A DNA stretch of 43,136 nucleotides, taken from positions 1 through 43,136 of the forward strand of contig OMWN01000027.1 in assembly GCA_900314765.1 (NCBI GenBank). The letters run 5' to 3'. The notes beneath the pieces were generated by a model, which did no database searches, was not told the origin of the DNA, and worked only from the letters and a program-made list of their open reading frames with translations. Shown here in pieces: positions 7,413 through 15,090 of the stretch. The translations under genes and the position numbers were made by a program. The DNA comes from an uncultured Selenomonadales bacterium (lineage in GTDB: Bacteria; Bacillota; Negativicutes; Selenomonadales; Selenomonadaceae). The stretch's first letter is position 1. Each line of letters begins with the position of its first letter.

Positions 7413-8930
7413 ATGGCACAGACAGCTTGGGCGGTATTTCCGCCGGTGCTCACGATCGTATTGGCACTGGCGACGAAGGAAGTCTACATGTCGCTTCTGA
7501 TTGGTATTTTCTCAGGGGCGATGCTCTTCACGAATTTCAGCGTTATCAATTCAATACTTACGATGTTCGCCGTCATGGAGGAAAAGGTCGGCAGCAACGT
7601 GAATATCCTCGTTTTCCTCGTCATACTCGGCATACTCGTCGCGGCAATCACGAAATCCGGCGCGACGGCTGCATACGGCGAGTGGGCGGGCAGCCAAATC
7701 CACGGCAAAAAAAGTGCGCTTCTTCTCACGGCGCTTCTTGGCGTCGTCATCTTCATCGACGACTATTTCAACTGCCTCACCGTCGGCACGGTCATGCGCC
7801 CGATAACGGACAGGTTCAAGGTCTCGCGTGCTAAGGTGGCGTACATCATCGATGCGACGGCTGCGCCGGTCTGCATACTCGCGCCTGTCTCGAGCTGGGC
7901 CGCGGCTGTCGGCTCCTCGCTCCCTGAAGGCAGCAGCATCGACGGCTTCGGGCTGTTCCTGCAGACGATACCCATCAATCTCTACGCCATACTCACGATG
8001 ATATTCATGATTTTCATCGCATGGACGGGCCGTGACTTCGCGACGATGGGCAAAGTCGTGCGCGAGAACAACGAGCATTTCATCATTGCCGACGAATACA
8101 AGAGCGACGACGCCGACAAATCAAAGCTCGGCAATGGCAAAATTTACGATCTGTTGCTCCCAATCATCGTGCTTATCGTCGCATGCGTCTACGGCATGCT
8201 CTACACGGGCGGCATCAATGAAGGCAAGACGATAGCCGATGCATTCGCGAACTGCGACTCCGCAAAGTCTCTCGCGCTCGGCTCATTCATCGCGTTCGTG
8301 TTCACGGGTCTCCTGTATCTGCCGCGCCGCGTCATCTCGTTTGGCGAGTTCTGCGAATGCTTCGTCGCAGGATTTAAAGCAATGGTCCCTGCAATATTTG
8401 TTCTCTGTCTCGCGTGGACGATGTCGGGCATCGTCAGCGCCAAGTACCTCAATCTCGGCGGCTACGTCGGCCAGATAGTCGGCCAGAACGCGTCGCTCGC
8501 GCTGTTCCTGCCCGCGATATTCTTCATCGTTGCTGCGTTTCTCGCATTCGCGACGGGCACGTCATGGGGCACGTTCGGCATACTCATCCCTATAGCGGTC
8601 GCCGTCGTCGGCATCGACAACTATCAGGGTCTCGTCCTCGCCGTCGCGGCTATCCTCTCGGGCGCCGTCTCGGGCGACCACGCTTCGCCAATATCCGACA
8701 CGACGATCCTCGCGTCTGCGGGCGCTCAGTGCCATCACATCGACCACGTCTCGACGCAGCTCCCATACGTCATACTCGTCGTGTGCTGCTCGTTCGTCGG
8801 CTACATCGTGGACGGCTTCACGCAGAATGGCTTTGCGGGCCTCGCCACGGGTGTCGTCCTGCTTGCAATCGCTTGCGCATTTATAAAAGCAAAATTCCCT
8901 GCCGTCGAAGTCGACCATCCAAATGAATAA
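7413..8930 (+). CDS. NhaC-family Na+/H+ or substrate antiporter
   Basis: The 505-residue polytopic membrane protein has about 11-12 hydrophobic segments and the family sequence features KSGATAAYGEWA, IDDYFNCLTVGTVMRP and GAVSGDHASPISDTTILAS. NhaC relatives exchange Na+ for H+, and some exchange organic acids (for example malate/lactate) or amino acids. The ribosome site AGGCGGGATTAGG precedes the ATG. The stop overlaps the next gene, a DapF-fold racemase-like enzyme, by 8 nt. That translational coupling suggests transport of the enzyme's substrate or product instead of plain sodium homeostasis; this is inference. Confidence 0.88.
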   Translation: MAQTAWAVFPPVLTIVLALATKEVYMSLLIGIFSGAMLFTNFSVINSILTMFAVMEEKVGSNVNILVFLVILGILVAAITKSGATAAYGEWAGSQIHGKKSALLLTALLGVVIFIDDYFNCLTVGTVMRPITDRFKVSRAKVAYIIDATAAPVCILAPVSSWAAAVGSSLPEGSSIDGFGLFLQTIPINLYAILTMIFMIFIAWTGRDFATMGKVVRENNEHFIIADEYKSDDADKSKLGNGKIYDLLLPIIVLIVACVYGMLYTGGINEGKTIADAFANCDSAKSLALGSFIAFVFTGLLYLPRRVISFGEFCECFVAGFKAMVPAIFVLCLAWTMSGIVSAKYLNLGGYVGQIVGQNASLALFLPAIFFIVAAFLAFATGTSWGTFGILIPIAVAVVGIDNYQGLVLAVAAILSGAVSGDHASPISDTTILASAGAQCHHIDHVSTQLPYVILVVCCSFVGYIVDGFTQNGFAGLATGVVLLAIACAFIKAKFPAVEVDHPNE

Positions 8931-9747
8931 ACACATGGGAAATATGAAACTCCACTTCATCAAGGCAAGTACGCAGGGAAATACGACCGCTTTTTTCGAT
9001 GATGACGTGTCGTCCAAAGACTATGCGCTGATTGCTCGGTACGCGATGGACAGCGACTACCTCGCGGCAGAGCAAGTCGGATTCATCGTCGCGCCTCATG
9101 AAAAGAATACGCTCATGCGCCTGGAGATGGCGGGCGGCGAATTTTGCGGCAATGCCACGCTTGCGCTCGCCGCGCTTGCGGTGAGACGTGGTGACGCGCG
9201 GACAGGCGATGACATCGTGCTCGAATGCTCAGGCGCGCCAGAGCCTATGCGTGCAATCGTGCTCGAGCAAAAGGGCGCGAGCTACCACGTGCGCTCATCG
9301 ATGCCGAAAGGCGCAACGATAGAGCAGGCCAATTTCATCGTCAGAGGCAAGACCTACACGGGCGGCCTCATCGACATGAATGGCATCGTTCATCTTTGCA
9401 TCGAGTCGGACGAAGGCATCTCCGCCGCTGAGTACGACAGACTCATGGACGCGCTCATAGAGCGTACGGAGTCCGACGCCTACGGCATCGTCTGCTATCG
9501 TCGTGAGGGCAAAGGGCTCTACGCCATCCGCCCATATATTTGCGTCCCCGCCGAGGAGAGCAGAGTCTACGAAAAAGCCTGCGGCTCAGGCAGCCTCGCG
9601 CTCTCCATGTGGCTCCATCGCGAGGGCGCAGGCGACGCATTCGACATCGCCCAGCCGTGCGGCACCATCCACGTCGATATCGGCGATACAGACTACATCA
9701 CCGCCTGCGTCCACTTCCCCTGCGAAGGCACGATGGAGATAGAGTAA
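8923..9747 (+). CDS. DapF-fold amino acid racemase/epimerase-like protein
   Basis: The 274-residue protein has the double-domain diaminopimelate epimerase fold, with the two catalytic cysteines of a cofactor-independent racemase: C75 in GGEFCGNAT and C220 in KACGSGSLAL. Overall sequence is more like CntK/histidine-racemase-type relatives than true DapF, because the usual GNPHxV substrate loop appears as DMNGIVHLCI. No cntL/cntM (nicotianamine-like synthase) genes are nearby, so a metallophore role is not supported. The substrate is unknown. ATGs at 8923, 8935 and 8944 are possible starts; 8944 (MKLHFIKAS) fits the family N-terminus best, 8923 gives overlap with nhaC. A terminator follows. Confidence 0.8.
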   Translation: MNKHMGNMKLHFIKASTQGNTTAFFDDDVSSKDYALIARYAMDSDYLAAEQVGFIVAPHEKNTLMRLEMAGGEFCGNATLALAALAVRRGDARTGDDIVLECSGAPEPMRAIVLEQKGASYHVRSSMPKGATIEQANFIVRGKTYTGGLIDMNGIVHLCIESDEGISAAEYDRLMDALIERTESDAYGIVCYRREGKGLYAIRPYICVPAEESRVYEKACGSGSLALSMWLHREGAGDAFDIAQPCGTIHVDIGDTDYITACVHFPCEGTMEIE

Positions 9748-9762
9748 TAGAATAGAGACAAA

Positions 9763-9800
9763 ATAAAAAGTGTCAGCTCGGGTTCGGGCTGGCACATTTT
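9763..9800 (+). terminator. Intrinsic terminator after the DapF-like gene
   Basis: A GTGTCAGCTCG arm pairs with CGGGCTGGCAC, with A-run and T-run flanks. It closes the nhaC/racemase unit. Confidence 0.85.
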
Positions 9801-9851
9801 TATGCTGAGGTGAAAAGTTTTCTATGAGACTGTTCTTCCATGATCATCACA

Positions 9852-9894
9852 CCAAAAAAGAGGTTCTCGCGAGCTGCGAGAACCTCTTTTTTAT
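9852..9894 (-). terminator. Intrinsic terminator after rpmB (bidirectional)
   Basis: The near-perfect stem AGAGGTTCTCGC...GCGAGAACCTCT is flanked by AAAAA and TTTTTT, so it can act on both strands. On the minus strand it lies about 40 nt past the rpmB stop. Confidence 0.85.
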
Positions 9895-9933
9895 GTGCGT
9901 CTTTTATTGTGCGATTGTTTTCAGCTTCAGTGA

Positions 9934-10122
9934 TTATGCACGATCGACTTTGCCGGAGCGGAGGCAGCGTGTGCATACGTAGATGTGCTTTACCTCGCCG
10001 TCAACAACAGCGCGGACACGCTGAATGTTTGGCTTCCACTGGCGACGGGTTTTGCGATGGGAGTGGCTGACGTTGTTGCCGCTCATGATGCCTTTGTGGC
10101 AGACCTGACAGAAATTTGCCAT
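9934..10122 (-). CDS. rpmB: 50S ribosomal protein L28
   Basis: This 62-residue basic protein matches L28 (MANFCQVCHKG, SHSHRKTRRQWKPN, IQRVRAVVDG). It keeps two CxxC pairs (FCQVC and CTRC), so it is the zinc-binding version of L28. The ATG at 10122 is chosen because TAAGGAGG sits 8 nt upstream. A GTG 9 nt further upstream is part of the ribosome site and is rejected as start. It has its own promoter and terminator. Confidence 0.96.
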   Translation of the reverse strand: MANFCQVCHKGIMSGNNVSHSHRKTRRQWKPNIQRVRAVVDGEVKHIYVCTRCLRSGKVDRA

Positions 10123-10190
10123 GAAAAACACCTCCTTAGATTTAGCTCTTGTTTAATATTTATTCATATTAGTCGTAAACAATACAAGAT

Positions 10191-10220
10191 ATTGTAGCAC
10201 AGTTACGAGTGATTTTGCAA
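10191..10220 (-). promoter_or_regulatory. Promoter of rpmB
   Basis: On the minus strand TTGCAA (10215-10220) and TACAAT (10191-10196) are 18 nt apart, with a TGC extended -10 just before TACAAT. The leader would be about 60 nt. Confidence 0.6.
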
Positions 10221-10266
10221 GATGAAAATGATTTAATTTTGGAATTTGGAAGATTGGTTACAGATT

Positions 10267-11514
10267 TTAGTTGCTGTGCTTCTTTTGGCCGATGTAGTAG
10301 TCGACGAATTGCTTTGCGGTTCTGCCGTTGCGGCCGGAGTGCTCCATCTCCCAGCGCTGGCCCACGATGCGGAGCTCCTCAGCGTCGAGTATGATGCCAT
10401 GTTGCCTGAGACCGTGGTCGATGATGGCTAGGTATTCGTTTTGGTTCGGCGCGTAGTAGTTGATGATGAGGCCAAACCTGTCGGAGAGGGATATGGTCTC
10501 GTTGGCGTTGTCAGCCTGATAGAGTTCGTCGCCGTTTGTGCGGTCGGCCCACGTCTCTTTGATGAGGTGACGGCGGTTCGACGTGGCGTATATGAGCACG
10601 TTGTCGGGGCGCGACTCGACGCCGCCTTCGATTGAGGACTTGAGGTATTTGTACTCGGGCTCGTTGTCCTCGAATGAGAGGTCGTCAAGGAATATGATGA
10701 ATTTTTTCGCGGCGAAGCGGCGGAGCGTCGTCATGATGTCGGGCAGCATGGAGAGCTGCGGCTTCGTGATCTGCAGCAGGCGCAGTCCCTGCGTAAAGTA
10801 TTCGTTCGCGAGCGCTTTGACAGATGAGGATTTGCCAGTGCCGCGCGCGCCGACGAGCAGCACGTTGTTGGCGGGGAGTCCCGAGAGAAATGCAAGCGTG
10901 TTGGCCGTGAGGCGGCTCTTTTGGTCGGTGTAGCCGATGAGGTCGGCAAGTTTTATGGGCTCAAAATTTTCGATGCCGACGAGGCCCTTGCCGCTTTCCC
11001 AGCGGAACGCGCGATAGACGGCGATGTCGCCGCTGCCGAAACGACGGTAGTAGTCGAGCAGCGCGTCAGCGAATATTTTTGGCGTCCACGGGCGGCTGAA
11101 TATCGACATGAGCGCCGCGGCGCCCTCGCGCTTCTGTTTGAGCGGCGTCTTTGTCGGCTCGTAGTTGTCGAGGATGTCGGTTGAAAGATATTCGCTTGGC
11201 AGGTGCCTGAAAAATGGCTCTAGCAGCTCGATGTCGTGCATGAACGCGACGTTCAGGGATTTTCCCATCTTGCCGTCTTCGAGCTCGATCATCTGCGCCG
11301 TGATGTTGTCGTCGATGATGAGACGATAGATGATGTAGGCGCGCACGAGATTGCCCGTGAGCCCGAGGTGCTCGGCGCTTTCAATGAGGCGCGATGCTAG
11401 GCGATATTGTACAGCCATGTCGCCAGGCCGTTCGATGGCCAATGACAGGTCATCAACGGCGGGGTCTTTGAGGATAGAACGATACACGAGGAGCTTTTCA
11501 AGTCGGTTTGACAT
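10267..11514 (-). CDS. DUF815-family ATP-binding protein (AAA-like)
   Basis: The protein has 415 residues. The N-terminal 180 are helical and have no recognised function. The C-terminal half is a P-loop ATPase with Walker A GARGTGKSS (about 222-230) and Walker B-like FIIFLDDLSF. An ATSNRR sensor-1 region and a C-terminal sensor-2-like helical region follow. This is the DUF815 family, widespread in bacteria, of unknown role. ATG at 11514 is preferred over the GTG at 11523, because GAAAGGG lies 8 nt before the ATG and the GTG overlaps it. The gene stands alone, downstream of tRNA-Pro on the same strand. Confidence 0.85.
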   Translation of the reverse strand: MSNRLEKLLVYRSILKDPAVDDLSLAIERPGDMAVQYRLASRLIESAEHLGLTGNLVRAYIIYRLIIDDNITAQMIELEDGKMGKSLNVAFMHDIELLEPFFRHLPSEYLSTDILDNYEPTKTPLKQKREGAAALMSIFSRPWTPKIFADALLDYYRRFGSGDIAVYRAFRWESGKGLVGIENFEPIKLADLIGYTDQKSRLTANTLAFLSGLPANNVLLVGARGTGKSSSVKALANEYFTQGLRLLQITKPQLSMLPDIMTTLRRFAAKKFIIFLDDLSFEDNEPEYKYLKSSIEGGVESRPDNVLIYATSNRRHLIKETWADRTNGDELYQADNANETISLSDRFGLIINYYAPNQNEYLAIIDHGLRQHGIILDAEELRIVGQRWEMEHSGRNGRTAKQFVDYYIGQKKHSN

Positions 11515-11643
11515 GCGATGCACCCTTTCTCAAATGATAATACATATTGTCATTATAAGGCAGGAAACTAGCCTTTTGTACAAAAAATTCGCATATTAAC
11601 GATGTCATCATAAACAAAAAATTTTTATCACAATAATGCCAAA

Positions 11644-11697
11644 GTCACCCCACCACTGCGCAAGCGCGGTCCCTCGCCCATCAAGGGGCGGACAAAA
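11644..11697. repeat. Repeat B3: single left-hand end module
   Basis: GTCACCCCACCACTGCGC followed by a GCGCAAGCGC hairpin and AAGGGGCGGACAAAA matches the left end of the complete B element at 39605. No right end follows; the tRNA terminator begins about 23 nt later. Confidence 0.75.
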
Positions 11698-11719
11698 TTG
11701 CAAGCTAAAATTTTATACG

Positions 11720-11751
11720 AAAAAACCGCTTACCCATTACCAGGCAAGCGG
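11720..11751 (-). terminator. Intrinsic terminator downstream of tRNA-Pro
   Basis: Read on the minus strand, CCGCTT pairs with AAGCGG around a loop and is followed directly by six Ts. It begins about 15 nt after the tRNA 3' end. Confidence 0.75.
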
Positions 11752-11765
11752 CTGAGAATTCAAAG

Positions 11766-11842
11766 TGGTCGGGATGACAGGGTTCGAACCTGCGGCCTCA
11801 TCGTCCCGAACGATGCGCGCTACCAAGCTGCGCCACATCCCG
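11766..11842 (-). tRNA. tRNA-Pro, anticodon CGG
   Basis: The minus strand folds as a complete cloverleaf of 77 nt. The acceptor stem is CGGGATG/CATCCCG, the D arm GCGC/GCGC, and the anticodon stem CATCG/CGATG with loop TTCGGGA (anticodon CGG, reading CCG proline codons). The variable loop is short, the T arm has loop TTCGAAC, and the discriminator A is followed by an encoded CCA. Confidence 0.97.
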
Positions 11843-11935
11843 ACAACGATAGATATTATAATACAACAAAATTTAAAACGCAATAGGAAAGCAAAATAAA
11901 ATTATCGAACGCACAAAACTCAATAACTCAATCGC

Positions 11936-12412
11936 TCAATCAAGCATGGGCGAGTGCTTTCTGTGCGCGAGGAAGCGTATTACTTTCGCGCCCGTGCTGT
12001 TGATGCGCTTGAGCGGCGCGATTTTCGTTTTCGTGCGCGGCTTCATGTCGACGAGTCCCGTGAAGTCGCCGCGCTTCAAGTACGTCGTCCTGAGTTTTTC
12101 AGGCTTGAAAATCGCGCGTATGCCTTTCACGAGTTTCTCAGGCTCTGCCGTGTGGTTGCAGATGAAAAGATCGGCCGCGACGTATGCGATGTGCGGGTAG
12201 ATGTGGATGGCGAAGTGGCCTTCCTTCAAAAGAAGCAGTATCGCAACGTGGTCAGGCTCGAGCCTCTCGACGTCCGACGCGAGAATGTGAAACCCCGTCT
12301 CCTTCAAAAGATTTGGGAGCTCTGTTTTTATGCCGCCTTGGCCAAGGAGCTGTTCGACTTTGCAGTTGTAGAGATCCATTGTCTGATGTCTGGCAATGAT
12401 TTTTTCTTCCAT
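11936..12412 (-). CDS. S-adenosylmethionine decarboxylase-like protein (SpeD-related), pyruvoyl serine absent
   Basis: The 158-residue protein has the SpeD fold signature: KEGHFAIHIYPH (63-74) aligns with the ESHLTIHSFPE block of Bacillus SpeD, and C85 in DLFICN matches the conserved catalytic cysteine. Canonical SpeD cleaves itself before a serine that becomes the pyruvoyl cofactor. Here that position is Gly65 (codon GGC at 12218-12220), so standard cofactor formation looks impossible. H66, H70 and C85 remain. It has a C-terminal basic extension (about 110-158) not seen in Bacillus SpeD. AAGGAG precedes the ATG, and a good promoter lies upstream. It may be a neofunctionalised or regulatory SpeD homolog; decarboxylase activity should not be assumed. 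Confidence 0.8.
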   Translation of the reverse strand: MEEKIIARHQTMDLYNCKVEQLLGQGGIKTELPNLLKETGFHILASDVERLEPDHVAILLLLKEGHFAIHIYPHIAYVAADLFICNHTAEPEKLVKGIRAIFKPEKLRTTYLKRGDFTGLVDMKPRTKTKIAPLKRINSTGAKVIRFLAHRKHSPMLD

Positions 12413-12555
12413 GGCAGTCTCCTTTTATGATAGAAATAATATGAATGCGATTGAATCATCTGTGAAAAATTTTGTGAGCGTTAAATTAAATCGCCGTCGG
12501 AAATTTTCACCGTCAAAAATTTAATTTCACTCAAGAATGAAAATGAAATTTGTAT
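12413..12555 (-). promoter_or_regulatory. Leader of the SpeD-like gene
   Basis: The predicted transcript carries about 140 nt before the start codon. It contains a hairpin with arms AAATTAAAT and ATTTAATTT enclosing two GACGG boxes. It may be a regulatory leader; no known riboswitch class is recognised. Confidence 0.3.
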
Positions 12556-12561
12556 CTATTC

Positions 12562-12590
12562 ATTATAATAAAAATTACATCATCGGTCAA
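12562..12590 (-). promoter_or_regulatory. Promoter of the SpeD-like gene
   Basis: On the minus strand TTGACC (12585-12590) and TATAAT (12562-12567) are separated by exactly 17 nt. This is one of the best promoter matches in the window. Confidence 0.75.
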
Positions 12591-12631
12591 TTAATGAAAA
12601 GTTTTTGTGGTTGTGAATGTTACGTGCGAGG

Positions 12632-13471
12632 TTAATTTTTTCCTTTCGCACGATTTCGATTGGGACGATGGATTTGCTCGTCCTCTTTTTGCGCAGTTCT
12701 CCAGCGCGCGTGAAAGCCGAGCGCGAGCCACGCGATGAGCGCGATGGAGAATGTGACGACGCTCGTCATCTGCGCCGATTTGAATATGCCGAGCACGAGA
12801 TTGGTGTAGTCGCCGCGGAGATACTCGAGGCAAAATCTCGCCGCCGAGTAGAGCATGACGTAGAGCGCGAATGTCTGTCCCTTCACGTGGGGACCGACGG
12901 CGCGATAGATGAGGAGCAGCGCGAATATGACGAAGTCGAGCTGTCCTTCCCACACTTCCGCAGGCCACAGCGGCTGAGCACCGTACGTCTGATACGCGAG
13001 CGTCGTCGATGGGTAGAGTATGCCAAAAGAGCCGCCCGTCGGCGCGCCGAAAGCGTCGCCATTCAAAAGATTAGCGCAGCGTCCGAGTCCCTGCCCGAGC
13101 ACGATGGCGGGGCAGACGATGTCGGCGAATGCCCACGTGTCGATGCCATGCCGCTTCGTGTAGATGAAGCCGACGATGACGCCGAGGAGCACGCCGCCCT
13201 GTATCGCCATGCCGCCCTGCCAGACGTTGAGGAGCTCCGTGAGGTGGTCGTGGTAGTACGCCCAGTCAAAGAAAAAAACGTCCCAGAGGCGCGCGCCGAG
13301 TATGCCCGCGAGTCCGCAGTATATGCCCATATCGACGACGTGCTCATGCCAGCGCCCGTCGGCTTTGGCGAGGTAGTAGGCGACGCCTGTCGCGAGTATG
13401 ATGGAGAGACTCAGCACGAGCCCATACGCCCTTATGGGGAAATCCCCGATGAAAAAAAGATATTGATGCAA
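12632..13471 (-). CDS. lgt: Prolipoprotein diacylglyceryl transferase
   Basis: Lgt moves diacylglycerol from phosphatidylglycerol to the lipobox cysteine of prelipoproteins in the inner membrane. The 279-residue protein has about seven membrane helices, the N-terminal IGDFPIRAYGL, a WQGGMAIQGGVLG-type block, the Lgt signature GQGLGRCANLLNGDAFG, and a basic C-terminal tail. The start is TTG at 13471 (protein then begins with HQYLFFIG), because GGAAGGAG lies 7 nt upstream. A longer frame to 13552 adds a non-hydrophobic stretch that Lgt proteins lack. Lipoproteins in this window (PotD and the flavodoxin lipoprotein) are likely clients. Confidence 0.95.
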   Translation of the reverse strand: MHQYLFFIGDFPIRAYGLVLSLSIILATGVAYYLAKADGRWHEHVVDMGIYCGLAGILGARLWDVFFFDWAYYHDHLTELLNVWQGGMAIQGGVLLGVIVGFIYTKRHGIDTWAFADIVCPAIVLGQGLGRCANLLNGDAFGAPTGGSFGILYPSTTLAYQTYGAQPLWPAEVWEGQLDFVIFALLLIYRAVGPHVKGQTFALYVMLYSAARFCLEYLRGDYTNLVLGIFKSAQMTSVVTFSIALIAWLALGFHARWRTAQKEDEQIHRPNRNRAKGKN

Positions 13472-13532
13472 TGTGTGACTCCTTCCCGATGAGAGTTCAT
13501 CGCTGTTTGTTTGCGCCGAAAAATTCCCTATC

Positions 13533-13538
13533 ATTATA
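13533..13538 (-). promoter_or_regulatory. Probable -10 element of lgt
   Basis: TATAAT on the minus strand lies about 60 nt upstream of the lgt TTG start. The -35 is weak (TTAATG at 18 nt). Confidence 0.45.
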
Positions 13539-13601
13539 CAACATTTAGTCACGTCGCATTAAATTTGTTTTCATTGAATCGATAAATTTAGCCTCTTTTC
13601 A

Positions 13602-13630
13602 TTGACTTTGCCTAGAATTTTCTGTATCAT
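13602..13630 (+). promoter_or_regulatory. Promoter of gap
   Basis: TTGACT (13602-13607) and TATCAT (13625-13630) are 17 nt apart, giving a leader of about 70 nt. It diverges from the lgt promoter. Confidence 0.75.
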
Positions 13631-13707
13631 TAAGAAATGAAAGTAATTTTTTTCGTTTACAATTTTCGCTTCATTTCATAAAAATATATTCTAGGGAGGC
13701 TTTTCTA

Positions 13708-14718
13708 ATGGCAGTAAAAGTTGCAATCAACGGTTTTGGCCGCATTGGTCGTCTTGCGTTCCGCAAAATGTTCGACGCGGAGGGTTTCGAGGTCGTCGCG
13801 ATCAATGATCTCGCGCAGCCGAAAATGCTCGCACATCTTTTGAAGTATGACTCGACGCAGGGCGCGTACAGGGGACATGAGGTCACGTTCGATGACAACG
13901 ACCTTTTTGTCGACGGAAAGAAAATCAAAAAGTACGCAGAGCCGGACGCGGCAAATATTCCTTGGGGAGAGAATGACATAGACGTCGTGCTCGAGTGCAC
14001 GGGCTTCTACACGTCGAAGGAGAAATCGCAGAAGCACATCGATGCCGGCGCGAAGAAAGTTGTCATCTCGGCGCCTGCCGGCAATGACCTCCCGACGATT
14101 GTCTACAATGTCAACCATGAGACGCTCAAGGCGAGCGACAAAATCATATCCGCCGCATCGTGCACGACGAACTGCCTTGCACCGATGGCAAAGGCGCTTA
14201 ATGATCTCGCTCCAATCGAGAGCGGCATCATGACGACGATTCACGCGTACACGGGCGATCAGATGACGCTCGACGGCCCACAGCGCAAGGGTGACCTCCG
14301 TCGCTCGCGCGCGGCCGCTATCAACATCGTGCCGAACTCGACGGGCGCGGCGAAGGCCATCGGCCTCGTCATCCCAGAGCTCAAAGGCAAGCTCATCGGT
14401 GCTGCACAGCGCGTGCCGACGCCGACAGGCTCGACGACGATACTCATTGCCGTCGTCAAGGGCAAGGTCACGGTCGACGAAGTCAACGCCGCGATGAAGA
14501 AGGCCGCGAATGAGTCGTTTGGCTACAACGAGGATCAGATCGTCTCGAGCGACATCATCGGCATGGAGTATGGCTCACTGTTCGATGCGACGCAGACGAT
14601 GGTCAACCCAATCAACGATGACCTCACGCAAGTGCAGGTCGTTTCGTGGTACGACAACGAGAACAGCTACACATGCCAGATGTGCCGCACGATAAAGTAC
14701 ATCGCGAGCCTCAAATAA
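13708..14718 (+). CDS. gap: Glyceraldehyde-3-phosphate dehydrogenase, type I
   Basis: GapA oxidises glyceraldehyde-3-phosphate with NAD and phosphate to 1,3-bisphosphoglycerate. The 336 residues are full length. Seen: the Rossmann start [15 protein letters not shown]34 after the second strand (consistent with NAD preference), the catalytic [12 protein letters not shown] with C152, and the C-terminal [19 protein letters not shown] precedes the ATG. It opens the glycolytic cluster gap-pgk-tpiA-gpmI, but a terminator and repeat ends separate it from pgk, so gap can be transcribed alone. Confidence 0.98.
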   Translation: MAVKVAINGFGRIGRLAFRKMFDAEGFEVVAINDLAQPKMLAHLLKYDSTQGAYRGHEVTFDDNDLFVDGKKIKKYAEPDAANIPWGENDIDVVLECTGFYTSKEKSQKHIDAGAKKVVISAPAGNDLPTIVYNVNHETLKASDKIISAASCTTNCLAPMAKALNDLAPIESGIMTTIHAYTGDQMTLDGPQRKGDLRRSRAAAINIVPNSTGAAKAIGLVIPELKGKLIGAAQRVPTPTGSTTILIAVVKGKVTVDEVNAAMKKAANESFGYNEDQIVSSDIIGMEYGSLFDATQTMVNPINDDLTQVQVVSWYDNENSYTCQMCRTIKYIASLK

Positions 14719-14751
14719 GAACATCATATAGGAAGCTCTGTAGTTTCAGTA

Positions 14752-14796
14752 TTGGCAGAGGTCCGGCCATGAGTGGGCCGGGCCTCTTTATTTTGT
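14752..14796 (+). terminator. Intrinsic terminator after gap
   Basis: AGAGGTCCGGCC pairs with GGGCCGGGCCTCT around ATGAGT and is followed by TTATTTTG. This GC-rich stem should end most gap transcripts before pgk. Confidence 0.85.
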
Positions 14797-14823
14797 GGAA
14801 AAATAATTTCTGGGATAGGAGTG

Positions 14824-15024
14824 CCTGCCTCCCCTGTTAAGGGGAGGTGCCGAGCGTAGCGAGGCGGAGGGGTTCGGTTTTCATTCGCTGTCTTGACATA
14901 TTTTATTTTTGAGTCAGATGCAATAAAAAAGGTTCAATGAGTGTAAATTTTATAGATTTTTCAATTAAAAGCGAACCCTCCCACCGTCTACGACGGTCCC
15001 CCCTCCCTTTACAGGGAGGGCAAG
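14824..15024. repeat. Repeat A5: two A-type end modules facing tip to tip
   Basis: Around 14824-14877 there is a right-type A end (GCCTCCCC...GGGGAGGTGCCGAGCG, ending GGCGGAGGGGTT). Around 14983-15024 there is a left-type end (AACCCTCCC...). Compared with A1-A4 the order is reversed, so the conserved tips face each other across about 105 bp of AT-rich DNA. That spacer contains a perfect -35 hexamer TTGACA (14893-14898) without a convincing -10. This and the pgk ribosome site fill the 372-bp gap between gap and pgk. Confidence 0.65.
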
Positions 15025-15090
15025 CAGAGCCTCTATTTTACAGACTCACTAAACAATCAAAGTTGAATCATCAGAATGGGGGAGAACGAC

